Numbered from the stretch's first letter, positions 1 through 12,278 are shown. The stretch: 64,000 bases of DNA from Pachyseris speciosa (GCA_016490735.1 JAEMWC010000003.1:3397501-3461500), one strand, 5' to 3'. Notes: generated from the letters alone by a model not told the origin. A program made the numbers and translations.

Positions 1-79
1 CCACATGCCAAATCTCAGTTTCTATTGAGCACATCGAAAATCGACCAAAAACCGGGAGGACGTTCTTGCCCCGAGCCCT

Positions 80-360
80 TCAATTGTTGATTTTACGAGC
101 GTTTGAAGTTGGGCTATTTTGCCTTTAAAAATGGTCAGGGGTCTGGGTCGTGTTTATTCACGAAATTCTATGATGTGACGTCATTTTGGGTACAAAAATG
201 TGTTTGTGCTTATGAATTATAGTGTAATAGTTGGAATACTTGTCCCCAAAATTACGTCAAAATTACATCACAGCTATTGTCACGTGTCTTTTTGGCCGCG
301 CGATTCAAATGCCATTTTTGAGGGCAAAATAGCCCAATTTCAAACGCTTATATAATTGCC
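80..360. repeat. Foldback repeat with two inverted arms
   Basis: A stretch near 101-136 (tttgaagttgggctatttt and on) recurs as its reverse complement near 310-350, separated by about 175 bases. The arms share the core gggctattttgcc. This looks like a short foldback or MITE-type element. No coding potential or target duplication was seen, so the family is not assigned. Confidence 0.6.
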
Positions 361-813
361 GATTTTAATCAAGAGCACCTCAAATTTTGGAATGTTGAGT
401 TTTATGGATTAAACGTTAAAATTAGCGAGAAACAAATTTCGCTTCATAGGCACTTTAAGGGGTCAATACTTTCAGGTGGTACTGTAAGTTGCAAACACCA
501 TTTTTCAATTCAAAATTAATTTTAAAACAATTCCCTTGATTCCATGTTCCTAACTTCTCTCTGCATTTATATAAGAAAATTGATGTAAAATGGAGGCTTA
601 ATTGCTGCATAAAATTTTACTTGTAAGCAAATAATGTATTTATGTCTAATTTCCAATATTTGTTTTAGCTCCTGTAATGTTTACTTCATTATCCCTGAAA
701 ACCCCTCATGGGGAATAGATATAATTAAAGATAATTCACTCTATCATTATTGTTATCACTAATATTATCATTACATGTAGGTTGAATATTTTAATTTTTA
801 TCGTACTCCCTTT

Positions 814-886
<73 letters not shown>

Positions 887-2773
887 TACTGTTCAAAAAA
901 CACTAGAACTGAGTGTGTGGCTACTATTTGTAAAGTTACGTTTACTTATAATTACTTTGTTATGTAACAGAACCAGTTCAAGTAAACGTTTTTGTACAGG
1001 AAAGCACTAGCTTTTATTACAAATTGGAAAAGCTTAACTTGTACATTATTAATTTTTGATTATTGCTTTTTGAAACTTGATTAGCAGCTCCTCTCCTAGG
1101 TCAACTCAAAACAGAAAGGGCTACAAAAATGATCCTAACCAAGTTGAGCTAAGTCGGAAAAGGCAGTCCAGCATGTTGGGAATTAATAATTACTTGAGTT
1201 CTGAAAGGCACATGACATTTGAATCACCTGATTACTAAAGCTTAATACATAACTGTTGAAAGATGAATGGGTTATTCCAGAGCAAAAGAACCTCTAGCTG
1301 CAAAATCTTCTCCACAGCTGGTAAATGTTAGAATACTCTTTAAATTACAAGATCTTTCGCCTAGGAATCATAACAAGTTTAATTTTTCATGACAATTCCC
1401 TTGATGGGCCTTCAAAAAATTATTAGCTTCTTGCAAAGATAACGTACCCGAAATAAATTTGATACGCTAACATACCCAAAATACATTTGATTAAAGGAAA
1501 ATAATTATGGTCGTTTAGACAAGAAAAATAAATTTTCAATACGACCACAAATCATAACATTGCAAAGAAATTATGAAATTACTTTCTTCAGATCAAGGCT
1601 GATGAAGGCTTCAAAATTAAAGTACCCTAAATATTACTTTTGGTCGCCATTTTCCACATGTGCAGTATTTACCAATTTTACGAATCTTGCGTTAAACTGC
1701 TAGGTTAACGAAACAAAAGGTGCCCAAAGTAGCTTTGAGTCGTACGAAGAAAGTGTTTATGTCGGAAGTGCTTTAAGCTTCCATACTGAAAATTGTTCGT
1801 AAAACGGAGAATGGAAGAAAGCGTTTCATAATCTGGTTACGAATTCCAAACAATGATTTGGGTCGGGAATTCCGAAATCGTAACAACGAAATTAGCCTTA
1901 CTGGCTTGTTACAAAGCTAAAGGATTTTCATATGTTTTTAGAAGCGAAAAATGTACCAAGCACCCGCTACAAGTAAAAGAAAGATATTAAAGAGAGATTT
2001 CTGTTTTGGTCTCCGCAAACAAGAGAGAAAGGCTTCCGAAGGTCACGAGCAAGAAATAGTAAACAGTCATGGTGATTTCGCTTTCCGACATGATGGAGAT
2101 TTTGTTCCACATGAAATGCCGCAAACGTGTCATTTCGTTTACTGAAGGACGCGTTGCATTTTGAGTTATGACATTTCTTCCGAGAATTTTTCAAATAAAC
2201 AACAATGAAGTAGATTGGCATGAGGGCACATAAGCTAACACTGCAATTGCATAAGCAAATTACTCGCTTTTTAAAAGATGAAAATATAAAATTCAGAATG
2301 TTTCTCGTCTTCCAGTCACAACATATAATTTAACGATCATTGCAGTTGGAAATATTATGAAAGTCGTGGCTTATCGTAGGGTGCACGTGTTGGGATTTTC
2401 GAGGAGAAACATTCCGAGATATTTCGACTGCATCGAATACTTCATCGCATGTCGATAATGAGCAATTTCCGAATCCTTCACTCTCAGTGCAACGAAGGAG
2501 TTGGAAAATGCCAGCACATAAAAAAGGAACGATAAAAGGCCAATCATATCAAAACACCACATTTTCCCTTCACGTAGCTGCAAAGACAGGGCCAGAAATT
2601 CACCCTTCTTGAAGGCAGCTGTTGATTTTATTTGCTATTGTAGAGTTGAAGAGATTCGCAAAGAGGGAATAGAAAAACACATACAAGCGAGTGTAAACAC
2701 GAAACAGCAATACTTCATAATTGTTTACCGCCAAAGAACAACTATCATCGCATTACAGAAGAAAAGGACTTAC
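361..2773. other. Non-coding stretch with an (AT)n microsatellite
   Basis: Apart from an (AT)n tract at about 817-884, I see nothing recognisable. Short open frames on both strands have no family resemblance, and the one through the AT tract only encodes a Tyr-Ile run. The stretch lies downstream of the FERM-type first exon on the minus strand and is therefore probably its first intron. Confidence 0.5.
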
Positions 2774-2899
2774 CTCCAAATCGAATTTAACCACAGAATC
2801 ATCCAACATGCAAACTTTCACAGTGACTTTGTGTCGATTTGCCCGCGATCCTCGGGCCATTCTCGAATCTTGCTCGCCTAGTTCGTATCGACGAGACAT
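2774..2899 (-). CDS. First coding exon of a FERM-domain protein (partial)
   Basis: On the minus strand an ATG at 2899 opens 42 codons that end exactly at a consensus donor (GAG|gtaagtcc) at 2774/2773, phase 0. The last part, residues 23-42, reads HKVTVKVCMLDDSVVKFDLE. This resembles the first beta strands of the FERM F1 lobe (K/R-V-x-x-L-D-D-S/T-x-x-x-x-x-V/L) of band 4.1, FARP, FRMD and PTPN3/4-type membrane-cytoskeleton linkers. The first 22 residues are charged and polar, as in the short leaders of these proteins. The next exon, which should continue the F1 lobe, was not found in positions 1-2770 and probably lies outside the window. The subfamily cannot be decided from 42 residues, and the exon could be coincidental, but start, frame, motif and donor agree. 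Confidence 0.55.
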
Positions 2900-3440
2900 C
2901 TTGCTGAGTTGTGAGCAAGCAGCGCTCACGAGAAACGACCCAAACGCGCTTTCTCTCCGGTTAAACCTCTATAACTCAAGAACAGACAGCCCAATGGAAA
3001 TTCCAAACTAAAATCACTACAACAAAATTTGTATAAAATCTCCCAGTCGGCGACTTCAACATGGCTTCAACAGTGCGCAGTCAAAGCTTCGCTGTGATTG
3101 GTCGAAAGCCAAGACAACAACATTACTCCCATATATGGAGTGATGTGATTTCATGCACCACCGGAAGTGAGGTATTGCGTGCAGCGAAATGTAAATAATA
3201 TTTCGATCGCCTGTCGATTGGCAGTGTAATCTGCTATTAATCTCTCAAATACCTCACAACCGATCCAAATGTGCATGTTTCATCCGAGCGATTGTTAATA
3301 ACAAGAAACCGCTCGAATCAAAGATAATAATAGAGGTCACGGATTATTTTAATAGCCCAAGGGCTCATTTCCGGTTTCATCATCTGCCAGTTATGCATCA
3401 TTGATATGTCAGACGCGTGAACAAAACCACGAGGGGAATG
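2900..3440. other. Upstream region of the FERM-type exon, possible promoter
   Basis: No gene is seen here. The stretch is less AT-rich than its surroundings and holds several CpG-containing words (gcagcgctcacgag, cgcgctttctc), consistent with a promoter or 5' UTR for the minus-strand exon. No TATA box at a convincing distance was identified. Confidence 0.25.
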
Positions 3441-3469
3441 GGGAGAGAGCGCGTTGATAGCCGATCCAC

Positions 3470-3506
3470 CCATCTATCCATCCATCTATCTGTCTATCTG
3501 TCTGTC
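3470..3506. repeat. (ATCT/GTCT)n microsatellite
   Basis: Repeated tetranucleotides of the type catc/tatc/tgtc run for about 37 bases. A similar tract occurs at 4372-4437. Confidence 0.7.
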
Positions 3507-4371
3507 CAGTAAATGTTTGGGTCTTGAAGTTGATAATTCCTGTCATGTGAATCTCACATTTCAAGTGTTTACAAAAAAGTCTCTTCTGGTATAGGCATCA
3601 TACGAAAGATTTTTACTTATTTATTTATTACAATTTATGGCATACAAAAGAAAAAAAGCCAAGGGATGAAATGCAAAACAGTCGGAACCCCATATTGAAG
3701 CAGATCACCAATGGTACTAAAATGATAATGATACGGATTAAATTATGGAGGGAATAAATTATGGTGATAAGTATTAAATAATTAAGCCCTTTGTCCCTTC
3801 TTGCAATTTGCCAGTGTCTACCAGTTTTAAAACAAGAATAATCAGTTTTCTGTAAAACATCAAATAGAAAAGTAACTTCGATTTGCTTTAGTATTACTTG
3901 CTTTTTACTGTTGAAAAGTGGGGGGGGGCTTAAGTTCCCCCCCCAGCCCCTCCCCCTGCGCGGTCCGTGTTTACCTAACGATATGAAGTACATGAAGTCC
4001 ATCAGTTACCCTGGGTGCCAGAGATTATTTTTTCGTATGTAGGAGGAAATTTAGGCGGCGAGGTCGCGGCAACTATTTTGGCTTTTCAGGGATTTTTTCT
4101 TTTTCAACGGCCTCTGGAGCCAGGGTATCTATCAGTGGGTTCAAGAATAAATTAAAGGATCTTAGTCTCTCTATCGAACCGTGACCTAAGTTTGTATATA
4201 GTCTCGACTTATTTATGTAGCAAATATTTAATTGAGTAATTTAATTGTATTGTAGGATTGTATATAAATTTAGTGTATTTTTTATTGGTTCACGGCTTTT
4301 GTCAAAAACAAAAATGCCGATGATTGTAAATTTTTGAACAAAATTACCGTGGATAAATGAAGTTTATGTGT

Positions 4372-4490
4372 ATCTGTCTGTCTGTCTATCTGTCTTCCTA
4401 TCTATTTATCCATCTATCTATCTATCTGCCTGTCTCTCCATTTATTTATTTATTATTATTGTTATTATTATTATTATTATTATTGTTCAT
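4372..4490. repeat. (TCTG/TATC)n and (ATT)n microsatellites
   Basis: A ctgt/tatc tetranucleotide tract runs into (ATT)n at about 4445-4487. A further degenerate (ATTC)n/(ATTT)n tract lies at 4620-4725. No coding sequence is present between 4010 and 4890. Confidence 0.75.
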
Positions 4491-4524
4491 GAAAATACTT
4501 AGTCTTGATTGAAAATGAATAACG

Positions 4525-4570
4525 ATCACTTCTGAAGATGCATGATGTAGCATACAAAACGAAAGGTTTT
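4525..4570 (+). other. Decayed hammerhead-ribozyme-like motif
   Basis: The order CTGAAGA, a stem of the form ATGC-loop-GCAT, then ACAAAAC matches the hammerhead core CUGANGA - stem II - GAAAC, except that the expected G of GAAAC is A. That change could be CpG decay. Such ribozymes are known in the terminal repeats of Penelope-like elements. The motif is short and no Penelope protein lies next to it, so this is tentative. Confidence 0.25.
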
Positions 4571-4894
4571 TAAAAGAAATGCATTTTTATGCAAATGTTT
4601 ATCACCGCGGTTTGCGGTTTGTTATTCATTTATTCATTCATTCGTTCATTCATTCATTCATTCCTTCATGCATTCAATTAATTAATTTATTTATTTATTC
4701 ATTTATTTTTTTATTTTTTTATTAATAGGACTGAGTGGAGAGATTTGAAATTACGAGCACAATTACCCATGAATTGTACGACACGAATTCTGATTACCAA
4801 TTGACTGTTTGAATAACAAAATGCCAAAAAGACTTAATGTAAGAGCACATAATCCTTCTGGTCAACAGGTTGTGATCAAAATCTAAGGAAACAT

Positions 4895-5454
4895 ATAACG
4901 ACCGAAGTTCAGTCATATCACACCAGTCTTATATCAGCTTCACTGGCTTCCAATTAAGTACCGTATTGAATTTAAAATTCTGCTCTTTTCCTTTAAAGCT
5001 ATTCACGGCATGGCACCTGATTACATCTGTAAATTGATCAGTCGAAAATCATCAACTAGATATTTACTCAGATCTAGCCAAAGAAGTATGCTTGAGATTC
5101 CTAGTGGTAAGATACTCTCAACACTTGGAGGAAAAGCTTTTTGTTATGCAGCCCCGAAGCTTTGGAACAATCTGCCCTGTAAAATATCTAGCCTTGACTC
5201 TCTTTCAAGTTTTAAGTGCCACCTCAAAACATATCTTTTTAAACAAGCTTTTAATTTGTAAATCTTATACATTTTAATTCGTCAAATATTTATTGTTTAC
5301 TTTGTAAGTATTATTATTATTATTATTATTATTTATACATTAATTTATTTTTAATCTTAACTGCTTGTAAATTTCATTTATTTTTAATCATTTTATCAAA
5401 TTGTAAAGCGCGTTTCATCATGTTCGTCATGAAAAATGCGCTATGTAAGTTTCA

Positions 5455-5487
<33 letters not shown>

Positions 5488-5490
5488 GTT
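4895..5490 (+). mobile_element. LINE 3' end: ORF2 C-terminus plus (ATT)n tail
   Basis: A 5'-truncated non-LTR retrotransposon. From about 4930 the frame reads LHWLPIKYRIEFKILLFSFK, then AIHGMAPDYI, then from 5139 a CYAAPKLWNNLPCKI block, and stops after LKTYLFKQAFNL at 5261. These are the conserved blocks at the very C-terminus of jockey/CR1/L2-type ORF2 reverse transcriptases. The 3' UTR ends in a tail with a GCGC hairpin (aaagcgcgtttc ... aaaatgcgctatgtaag) followed by (ATT)n at 5456-5487, the usual end of such elements. No catalytic RT motifs remain. The same tail occurs on the SINE at 48.4 kb. Confidence 0.8.
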
Positions 5491-5505
5491 ATTCGGAAAA
5501 AAACC

Positions 5506-5583
5506 GAGTCCCAGATGGGACTTGAACCCACGACCCTCTGCGATCTAGACGGACGCTCTAACCACTGAGCTAATGGAGACTCT
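5506..5583 (-). repeat. tRNA-like SINE head (left copy)
   Basis: Read on the minus strand it has an A box (TTAGCTCAGTGGTTAGAGC) and a B box (GGGTTCAAGTCCC), with an anticodon stem TCCGT/GCAGA around the loop CTAGATC. The outer stem can pair GAGTCTC with GGGACTC, but the spacing between acceptor and D stem is too long for a functional tRNA. I read it as a tRNA-derived pol III promoter, not a tRNA gene. Confidence 0.6.
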
Positions 5584-5929
5584 ATGGTGAGCAAGGGTGA
5601 AATGTGGGCTTTTGACTGGAACCGCATCACGCGGTCACACAGCCAAATGATGACTAGCACATATGACTCATAACTACATCACGTAGTCACACTAAGGCAT
5701 ATCACGGCTCATATGACTCATAACTGCATCACGCAGTCACATTAAGGCATATCGAAGATGGTTTGGTTGGTTGCATCTTCGATATGCCTTAATGTGACTG
5801 CGTGATGCAGTTATGAGTCATATGCGCCATGATATGCCTTAATGAGTCATATGTGCTAGTCATCATTTGGCTGTGTGACCGCGTGATGCGGTTCCAGTGA
5901 AAAGCCCACATTTCACCCTTGCTCACCAT

Positions 5930-6010
5930 AGAGTCTCCATTAGCTCAGTGGTTAGAGCGTCCGTCTAGATCGCGGAGGGTCGTGGGTTCAAATCCCATCT
6001 GAAAACTCGG
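5930..6010 (+). repeat. tRNA-like SINE head (right copy)
   Basis: Inverted partner of the copy at 5506-5583. A box TTAGCTCAGTGGTTAGAGC and B box GGGTTCAAATCC are intact. The 3' side has drifted (CTGAAAACTCGG in place of CTGGGACTCGG), so the acceptor stem is weaker. It ends in a run of T (about 6011-6018), a possible pol III terminator. Confidence 0.6.
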
Positions 6011-6024
6011 TTTTTTTTCCGAGT

Positions 6025-6087
6025 TTCTATTTGATGTTATATGCATTTCCATCATGTTGTATTTCTTGATTCACTCACTTTGGAGGA

Positions 6088-6122
<35 letters not shown>

Positions 6123-7596
6123 GACTGGTTCTTGGTCGGTTTTGACATAAACTTAAGTACTTGACGTCTTCAGAGTTATTAAGCTTAGGTACTTTCCGCG
6201 TTTAGCGCGCACGTACACGAACTCGCACAAACAGCCGTGATTTTAAAACTTTTCTCTGTTTCTGCTGAATCTTTGACTTTATAAAATTGAATTAAATTAT
6301 GTCAACCCCCATGCATTACAACCTCTGTGAAAACGTTTTTTGTAGTACAGTAATTTTTCAGATACAACAAAATGTTTCGCCACTCAAATTAAACTTATGT
6401 GTCGCAATCGTGTAATTCATTAGGGTAATCCATTTGAAAGCACGAACTGTTCCAGTATTTGTTTATGCGCAACTATTTTTCTTAGGCCAATACTTTGAAT
6501 AATGGCTTTATTGTACACTTTGTTATAATTGTAATAGGGAATTTAGTTCATGGACAGTATAAAATAAAGTTTTGATGTCTGTGCGAATGAAGGTAACGTT
6601 TTAAGTTCCGGTTGAAAATAAAGTAATCATTTATTCCGTCACTGTTTAAGATACGTTTTTAACCTTCAAATATCGTATTTAGTAAAATTACTGAGCTTGC
6701 ATCGGTTGCCTTAAGCAACTTAAATTGTTTCATTTAATGTTAGCATTAATTTGATTTCATTCGCATTGCTGCAACTTCTAGTTTAAGTTTTATAATTTCA
6801 AGAATTAAACAACACTTTTTAGGTGGGAAGTGCATATAAATGTACCACAAACGCGCTTTTTTTTGTTTTGTTTTTTAACAAACAGCAACAACTATCTGTA
6901 TCAACTTCAAGTATACATTGTCCCTGAGCAGACAGCAGCCATAAAAAAAAAATAATTAAAAAAGTCGTCAAAAGTTCCGTTTAAAGAAAATGCAAGTCCA
7001 GTCCGTTGTCTAGTCCTTGGAATTTTTTTTTTCTAGCTAACCTTTTGTGGCGCGGCGTCGCAGTGAACAAAAAGCGCGCGAAAGTATAGCCTCGTTTTTG
7101 TTCTTTCCTCCAGGCCCTCTCCTCTGAAAAAAATCTTAAACATCGATCCTCGCCAAAAGCAATTGAAATTAGAAGAAACTGACAACGCCATCATAAAGAG
7201 CATACTCTCAAGCCTTAGGCAAAATTTTCTTTTATTCCTACCTCAAATGGTCGTTGAGCAGGAAGCTGACAAACTTTTCAGTTAGATTTTCTACTGCCGC
7301 ACTTTTTTAGGAAAAAGTAATCATGGCCATTTTTGAAAACACTATTTATTAAACTACAACTTCGCTTGAAAATATTCTTGGAGAAAGGTTCTAGTAAACT
7401 TTTAGAGCGAATATTAAACTTCGGTCCGTTCTGGTCACGTGAGCTATGACGTCACAGCATTAAAAATGACAAAAATGTATATTTCATAAAAATATCTACC
7501 AATATCCAAATTTTTGTTTCCTCGCGTTTAATGCAACGCGAGATAGCACTTGTACCCAGACTCCCACTTTTTGAAAATTGTATATACCTCCCTTAA
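6025..7596. other. Non-coding stretch
   Basis: An (ATT)n tract lies at about 6088-6121, and there are T-rich runs near 6858 and 7024. No convincing exon, RNA gene or transposon terminus was seen. Confidence 0.4.
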
Positions 7597-7645
7597 TAGC
7601 GGAGCTCCGACGGCCCGAAGGGCCGTCAAGCGGAGCACCATACCT

Positions 7646-7677
<32 letters not shown>

Positions 7678-7713
7678 AAAATGGCTAGCGGTATTGCTCG
7701 TGGGCCCGTACGC

Positions 7714-7747
<34 letters not shown>

Positions 7748-7751
7748 AGTC

Positions 7752-7782
<31 letters not shown>

Positions 7783-7785
7783 CAT
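7597..7785 (+). repeat. 190-bp module with (ACG)n, outer copy
   Basis: It starts at agcggagctccgacggcccg, contains a small perfect hairpin (cggcccgaagggccg), a tract of ACG triplets at about 7714-7746, and ends in ataatatcctaataataatc. The same module occurs in reverse complement as the spacer of the large palindrome at 12128-12326. It directly abuts the left arm of that palindrome. Confidence 0.75.
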
Positions 7786-9210
7786 AATATATATATTTAG
7801 CCAAGCCTAAAAGCGGAGCTCCAAAAGCATTCTTTTTCTACTGGCATTTACATATAGTGTGCTGGTCATATCACCCATCTGACCTCACTCAAGCTACAGA
7901 CCCAAGGCTGTAAAAAATAGTATGGAAAGGTGATCTGAGCCAGTGTCACAGTGGATTTGGACCCCCCGCAGATTTGCACCCTCCAGTCCAGATCTGCTTG
8001 TGGATCAGATTTGGACCCCCTAGTCCAGAACTGCTAGCAGAGATGAACCCCCTTTTACGGGTTTGGACCCCCACCCCTCCTAAAAACAAGCATTCTATTC
8101 AGTAAGGTAATAAAAATTCCTTTGCAAATTGAGTTTGGAGATGTTAAAAAGCAAAAAATATATATTGAGGTAGGTTTTTTTAAAAAAAATAATCTTTAAT
8201 ACTTTGTGTAAAAAAGAACCTGCCACGCTGGTTTGCATCTATAAATTTTTAAAACAAAACATTTCTTAACATCTTAGAGCAATACCTAAGGACAGGTCTG
8301 TTTCCCCGTTTAACTGTAGGCTACTTAGTTATGGTTTAGAGCCACTAGAAATTGGTGAAGAAGCCTGGTGAATGCTATTTTGAATCAGTATCCGACATCA
8401 GACATATAGTGATTCAGATCATCACTTCATAATGAATGCAATTTCAGTTATCCAAAGCCTCCCATGAGACGATTGGAAATCAGAAATTATGTATCCTCTG
8501 GATATATGTATGCATCAAAAAAATTTAAGAAAGAAAGATGCATGGAAATCAATAAAAATATTTAGATGATATGCATTACGGCCAAGATATTTCTTTTGAT
8601 CAGTTACTTCTTGACCTTACTATCGCAAAAAAACTGCTTGCTGACATTAAGCTCATCAATCAATGCACCTAGAGTGTTTTCAAAAAGAAATCCAGCTCCT
8701 CTTCTGGCCAGCCAAGTGCAAGACTAAGCAACTTAATTGATAATAAAATATTGGGCATTTGGCTGATATCACTATCAAGGTAATTAACAATGTAGTATGA
8801 GGATTTAAGGTAATGATTCACCAAAGCAAAAGTGCTGGAAATCCGTGTTAGCAATCTTAACTTGAGTTTCTATTTTGCAAGAAAGGTAAGGACTAGTCTC
8901 ACATTTCTCCATGTACATTTGAAATTGCACAACATACTTCATCAAACATCAAAAATCCCATTACACATTAGTGCCAAATATCATCCAAACATACCACAAG
9001 ATTGGTGTGACCAGCTATGAATAAAATTAATTGAAAGACTGCATGCAGGAGAAGGAAGTCCAAAGGATGTGTACATTAATGAGAAAGAGGTTACTTTAAG
9101 TTTAGTAATACTTTGTCATGCGAATACATCTAAGTTGATACAAAAAAAAGTGCATGACTGGAGAATAATTGGGAGAAAGTAAATTCCCATACAAAGAATA
9201 TTATCTAATA

Positions 9211-9632
9211 CAGTAATAGCCCACGTATAAGAACCTGTTAGGCTAAAAGTTTCATTTTAATCCCCCTCCACATAAGAAACTATTAAGGCTAAAATTTTAA
9301 GTTACATGTAGGTTCTTATCAGTGGGGTTGCTGTAAAAGTGTAAAGGTAGAAACTGCTGAATGAGTTTCTTTGTTATGTTTTGTTAAGGGCATATACTGT
9401 ACCTGCAGTGAACTGCCTATAGGCATTTCTCTATGGTACAAATAAATGATTTATACTGTATTATGAGATTATATTTATCATATATATAGTATATTCAGAT
9501 AAAATTCATATGAAAATTTAAGAACCTATTTTAAGAACCTTGGTAGCCTAAATTTGCTTTCAGTACCATTTATATAAGAATCTATTTAGGCTAAATTAGA
9601 AAATTCTGGTTCTTATACGTGGGCTATTACTG
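9211..9632. mobile_element. Tc1/mariner-type MITE in left palindrome arm
   Basis: Termini are inverted repeats of about 28 bp (CAGTAATAGCCCACGTATAA at the left and its complement at the right). It is flanked by TA on both sides (9209-9210 and 9633-9634), the target duplication typical of Tc1/mariner elements. No transposase frame is present. The inverted counterpart sits at the mirror position in the other arm. Confidence 0.75.
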
Positions 9633-10712
9633 TATTACACATTCTAAAAACTAAGAGATGAAATTTAAACGTGGCCCAAAGCTAACCTAATCAAATTAAA
9701 TCAAATATTTGTCTCTTACAAGTCACCCCTGCTTTGAGATTGACACTAAAAATAAAGAAGTAAAATTGAAATACAATCCAACACTAACCTAATTAAATTA
9801 CATACTTGTCACTCACAAGCTACATCTGATTTAAAATTGACACAAATAATGTAATAGATAGGACTTAAAACTGCTTAAAGAAGGTGCATGCATGAAGTTC
9901 GATGGAACACCATTCCAGTCTGGTATGTAGCGATTATAAAAAGAAAAGCTGAAGGCCATATATATATTTAGCCAGGCCAAGTCTAGAATCGGAGTTGCAC
10001 ACTCTCACCGAGCAACTTCGCATGGCTTTATTTGGGCCAGTTTAATTTGTGTCCAAAACAATTGAGCAGCAGCAGGGAAAACGAAGAGTTTTCGATAGCA
10101 AACGTTTGCAAAAAAAAATAGACATTCGTGAGTCCTAACTACTTTCAGATGAAAGCGTAACGGAATCCAAAGCGGTTACAAAAAAACAAACACTACAAGC
10201 GAACAAAGTACGATGCGAGTGTTATGCTGGAAGAAGGAGAAGGTGGAGAAATTAAAAAAGACTAGCTCGTAATAATAATAGCTTGTACTGATTAGTCTAG
10301 GAAAATCGGTTTTTATTTTGACATTAATGCCCGTAGAAAAGACAATAAAGGGTAAAAACTGATCGTTAAGAGCAGTCAACAGGAATTGGCCGCGGTTCAG
10401 AAACAACAGAACAACAAACACAAGTATTACAAGAAAACAAAGCAGAATACGAATAAAATTTCTTCGAAGATTCTTGGAGAAGGTGGAGAAATTAGACAAG
10501 TAACAAAAATTGCTTAGCAATTTTGACATAAATGTCCGTAGAAAAGACAAAAAAGAGGTCCACACCTGATCGTTTAGAGCAGTCAACAGGAATCGCTGAG
10601 GCAGCAATCACTCGGAACGCGACAGAGCTGAATAATAGCGCCATTTCCCACAAAATCTTTCCTTTGCTGACACAAAACGCTAAAGAGCTTTGATAGTTTT
10701 ACTGGTAATTAC

Positions 10713-11052
10713 CATGTCTTCCGAAGAACCTTCTTCAATTAATGATTCTCAGTGGCAAAGCGTCATCCAGTTAACGAAGAAAGCGCTTGCCAAACCACAC
10801 CAGCATTTCTCTCGCAGACCCGTCCAATATAAAATTTATCAAAGCCAGCCCAGCCTGTCAACCCATTTCGGTGTTTTTAACATCCAAACGCTGATTCTTA
10901 CCGTTTCAAACAAATTAAGACGACATGTTTATAGACGGCGAAACTTAATATTGTTGTTTACAGGCCGCTTTCGACGAAGATCTCTAACACGTTTTTCAAA
11001 TTTTGACAACTTTATGTCAGATTTTGAGACGTGCACATGCACATGCATTTGA
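10713..11052 (+). CDS. Unrecognised short open frame in left palindrome arm
   Basis: An ATG at 10713 starts MSSEEPSSINDSQWQSVIQL and runs 113 codons, ending in a CT-CATG repeat. A mirror copy exists in the right arm (13790 down to 13458) with the same start and about 95 residues in common before the frames part. Most differences seen between the two copies change the residue, which does not suggest protein-level selection. I recognise no domain. It could be a first exon carried by the repeat or chance. Confidence 0.2.
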
Positions 11053-12127
11053 TCGGCTTTTTTTTACTCGAGTTTTAATGCTTAATTTTACGAGGACTCA
11101 TTGTGATTATGTGTTATTAAGATAAGGGCAAAAGTTCCTTAACGCTGTTGAGGTACCAAGGTCGAAAAACAGTCAGCCAAGCCGAGTAAAAACACTCGTT
11201 AGCCTGCAAAGAAAACAACGTAACAAAAAAAAAAAAAACAAACAATTTAACTACTTCTTTGCGTCCAAAACGAGTACAGATGATTGTTAATTATATCCAT
11301 TCGAGAGAAAAATACAAGTTTCATCCCTGAACAAAAGTAACAACGATTAACCAAATGTTAAGCTTCTATTTATTTAATTTACCTCACTGTCCTGCGCTGT
11401 GTTGTAGAGGTTTCTACCACTTGAAAATACGTAAGCTTCAGTAAAGTAAAAACAAGCATCCGCAAAAATAGCAAACGGTTTGTCCAAAGAAAGAGCTTTC
11501 TCCACAGAGTTTGAGCTACTCGTTCCTCCCATTAACACAAGTGAACTGTTAAGTGACTTTTCTTGGTGAGATGCAAGATGCCGCGGTAAAGTGAAAGCCC
11601 TTGAAGCGTTGAATTATAATGTTTTCAACCGCACAATCGATCCAAGTTTGAAGCTTTTCTTGAGAAAAATCGCTCTTCCCTTCATCACTTGAAAATTCAC
11701 GTTCCGGAGTATCTTTTGACAAGTTCTTGATTTTTATGCTTTTTACGCGAATTTAAAGACAAACTTCGATCGAAGACGATGAAGTTGTTTTGCTCAAAAT
11801 GAAGAAACCAAGTGAATGTGTAATTACGAGCCGCAGAAAGCGCGCGAAAAATTAAGCCTCGATTTGGTTTGGGTGTCCCACACCTGGCTTGCGCCTGCGA
11901 TCAAATCGAAAGTAAGTACCTGGTCAGCGGTCAACTTCAAAAAAACAGCTGACCTCGATGAGGTCTCAACTCGAGCCCGCGATATGGCCACGTGACACTG
12001 GTCAGCGGATACCTTGTTTTGACAGGTGTCAATTGGCTTTAAGATGGATGTCCAGTATCAAAGACTTACGCTGTAAACTAGCTGGTCAGCTGGGCCAGGT
12101 GGAGTATGGCCGCCATGTTGGATTATT

Positions 12128-12167
12128 ATGATGATTATTAGGATATTATTAGTTATTGGGCAACTCC

Positions 12168-12214
<47 letters not shown>

Positions 12215-12246
12215 GCGCGCCCACGAGCAATACCGCTAGCCATTTT

Positions 12247-12278
<32 letters not shown>

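Larger units (their letters stand above)
5495..6024. mobile_element. Inverted repeat ending in two tRNA-like SINE heads
   Basis: A 530-bp palindrome with arms of about 250 bp and an apex near 5750-5775 (gatggtttggttggttgcatc). Each outer end holds a tRNA-like sequence pointing outwards (minus 5506-5583, plus 5930-6010). Inside the arms, short units built on actcataactgcatcacg and aaggcatatc repeat. The structure suggests two tRNA-derived SINEs in inverted fusion, or a foldback element that captured a SINE. A stretch of this type often yields a spurious protein call (core AQWLERPSRSQRVVGSSP) on the tRNA strand. Confidence 0.7.

Noticed and set aside
782..967. Tyr-Ile repeat protein
   Set aside because: Translation of an (AT)n microsatellite.
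5427..5660. Protein with AQWLERPSRSQRVVGSSPIW
   Set aside because: This is the translation of a tRNA-like SINE head; the same peptide type appears wherever that repeat occurs.
5506..6010. Two functional tRNA genes
   Set aside because: Acceptor stem and D-stem spacing do not fit a functional tRNA and the right copy has a degraded 3' side; SINE heads are the better explanation.
12058..12252. Arg-rich protein over the (CGT)n tract
   Set aside because: It is the translation of a trinucleotide microsatellite in a repeated non-coding module.
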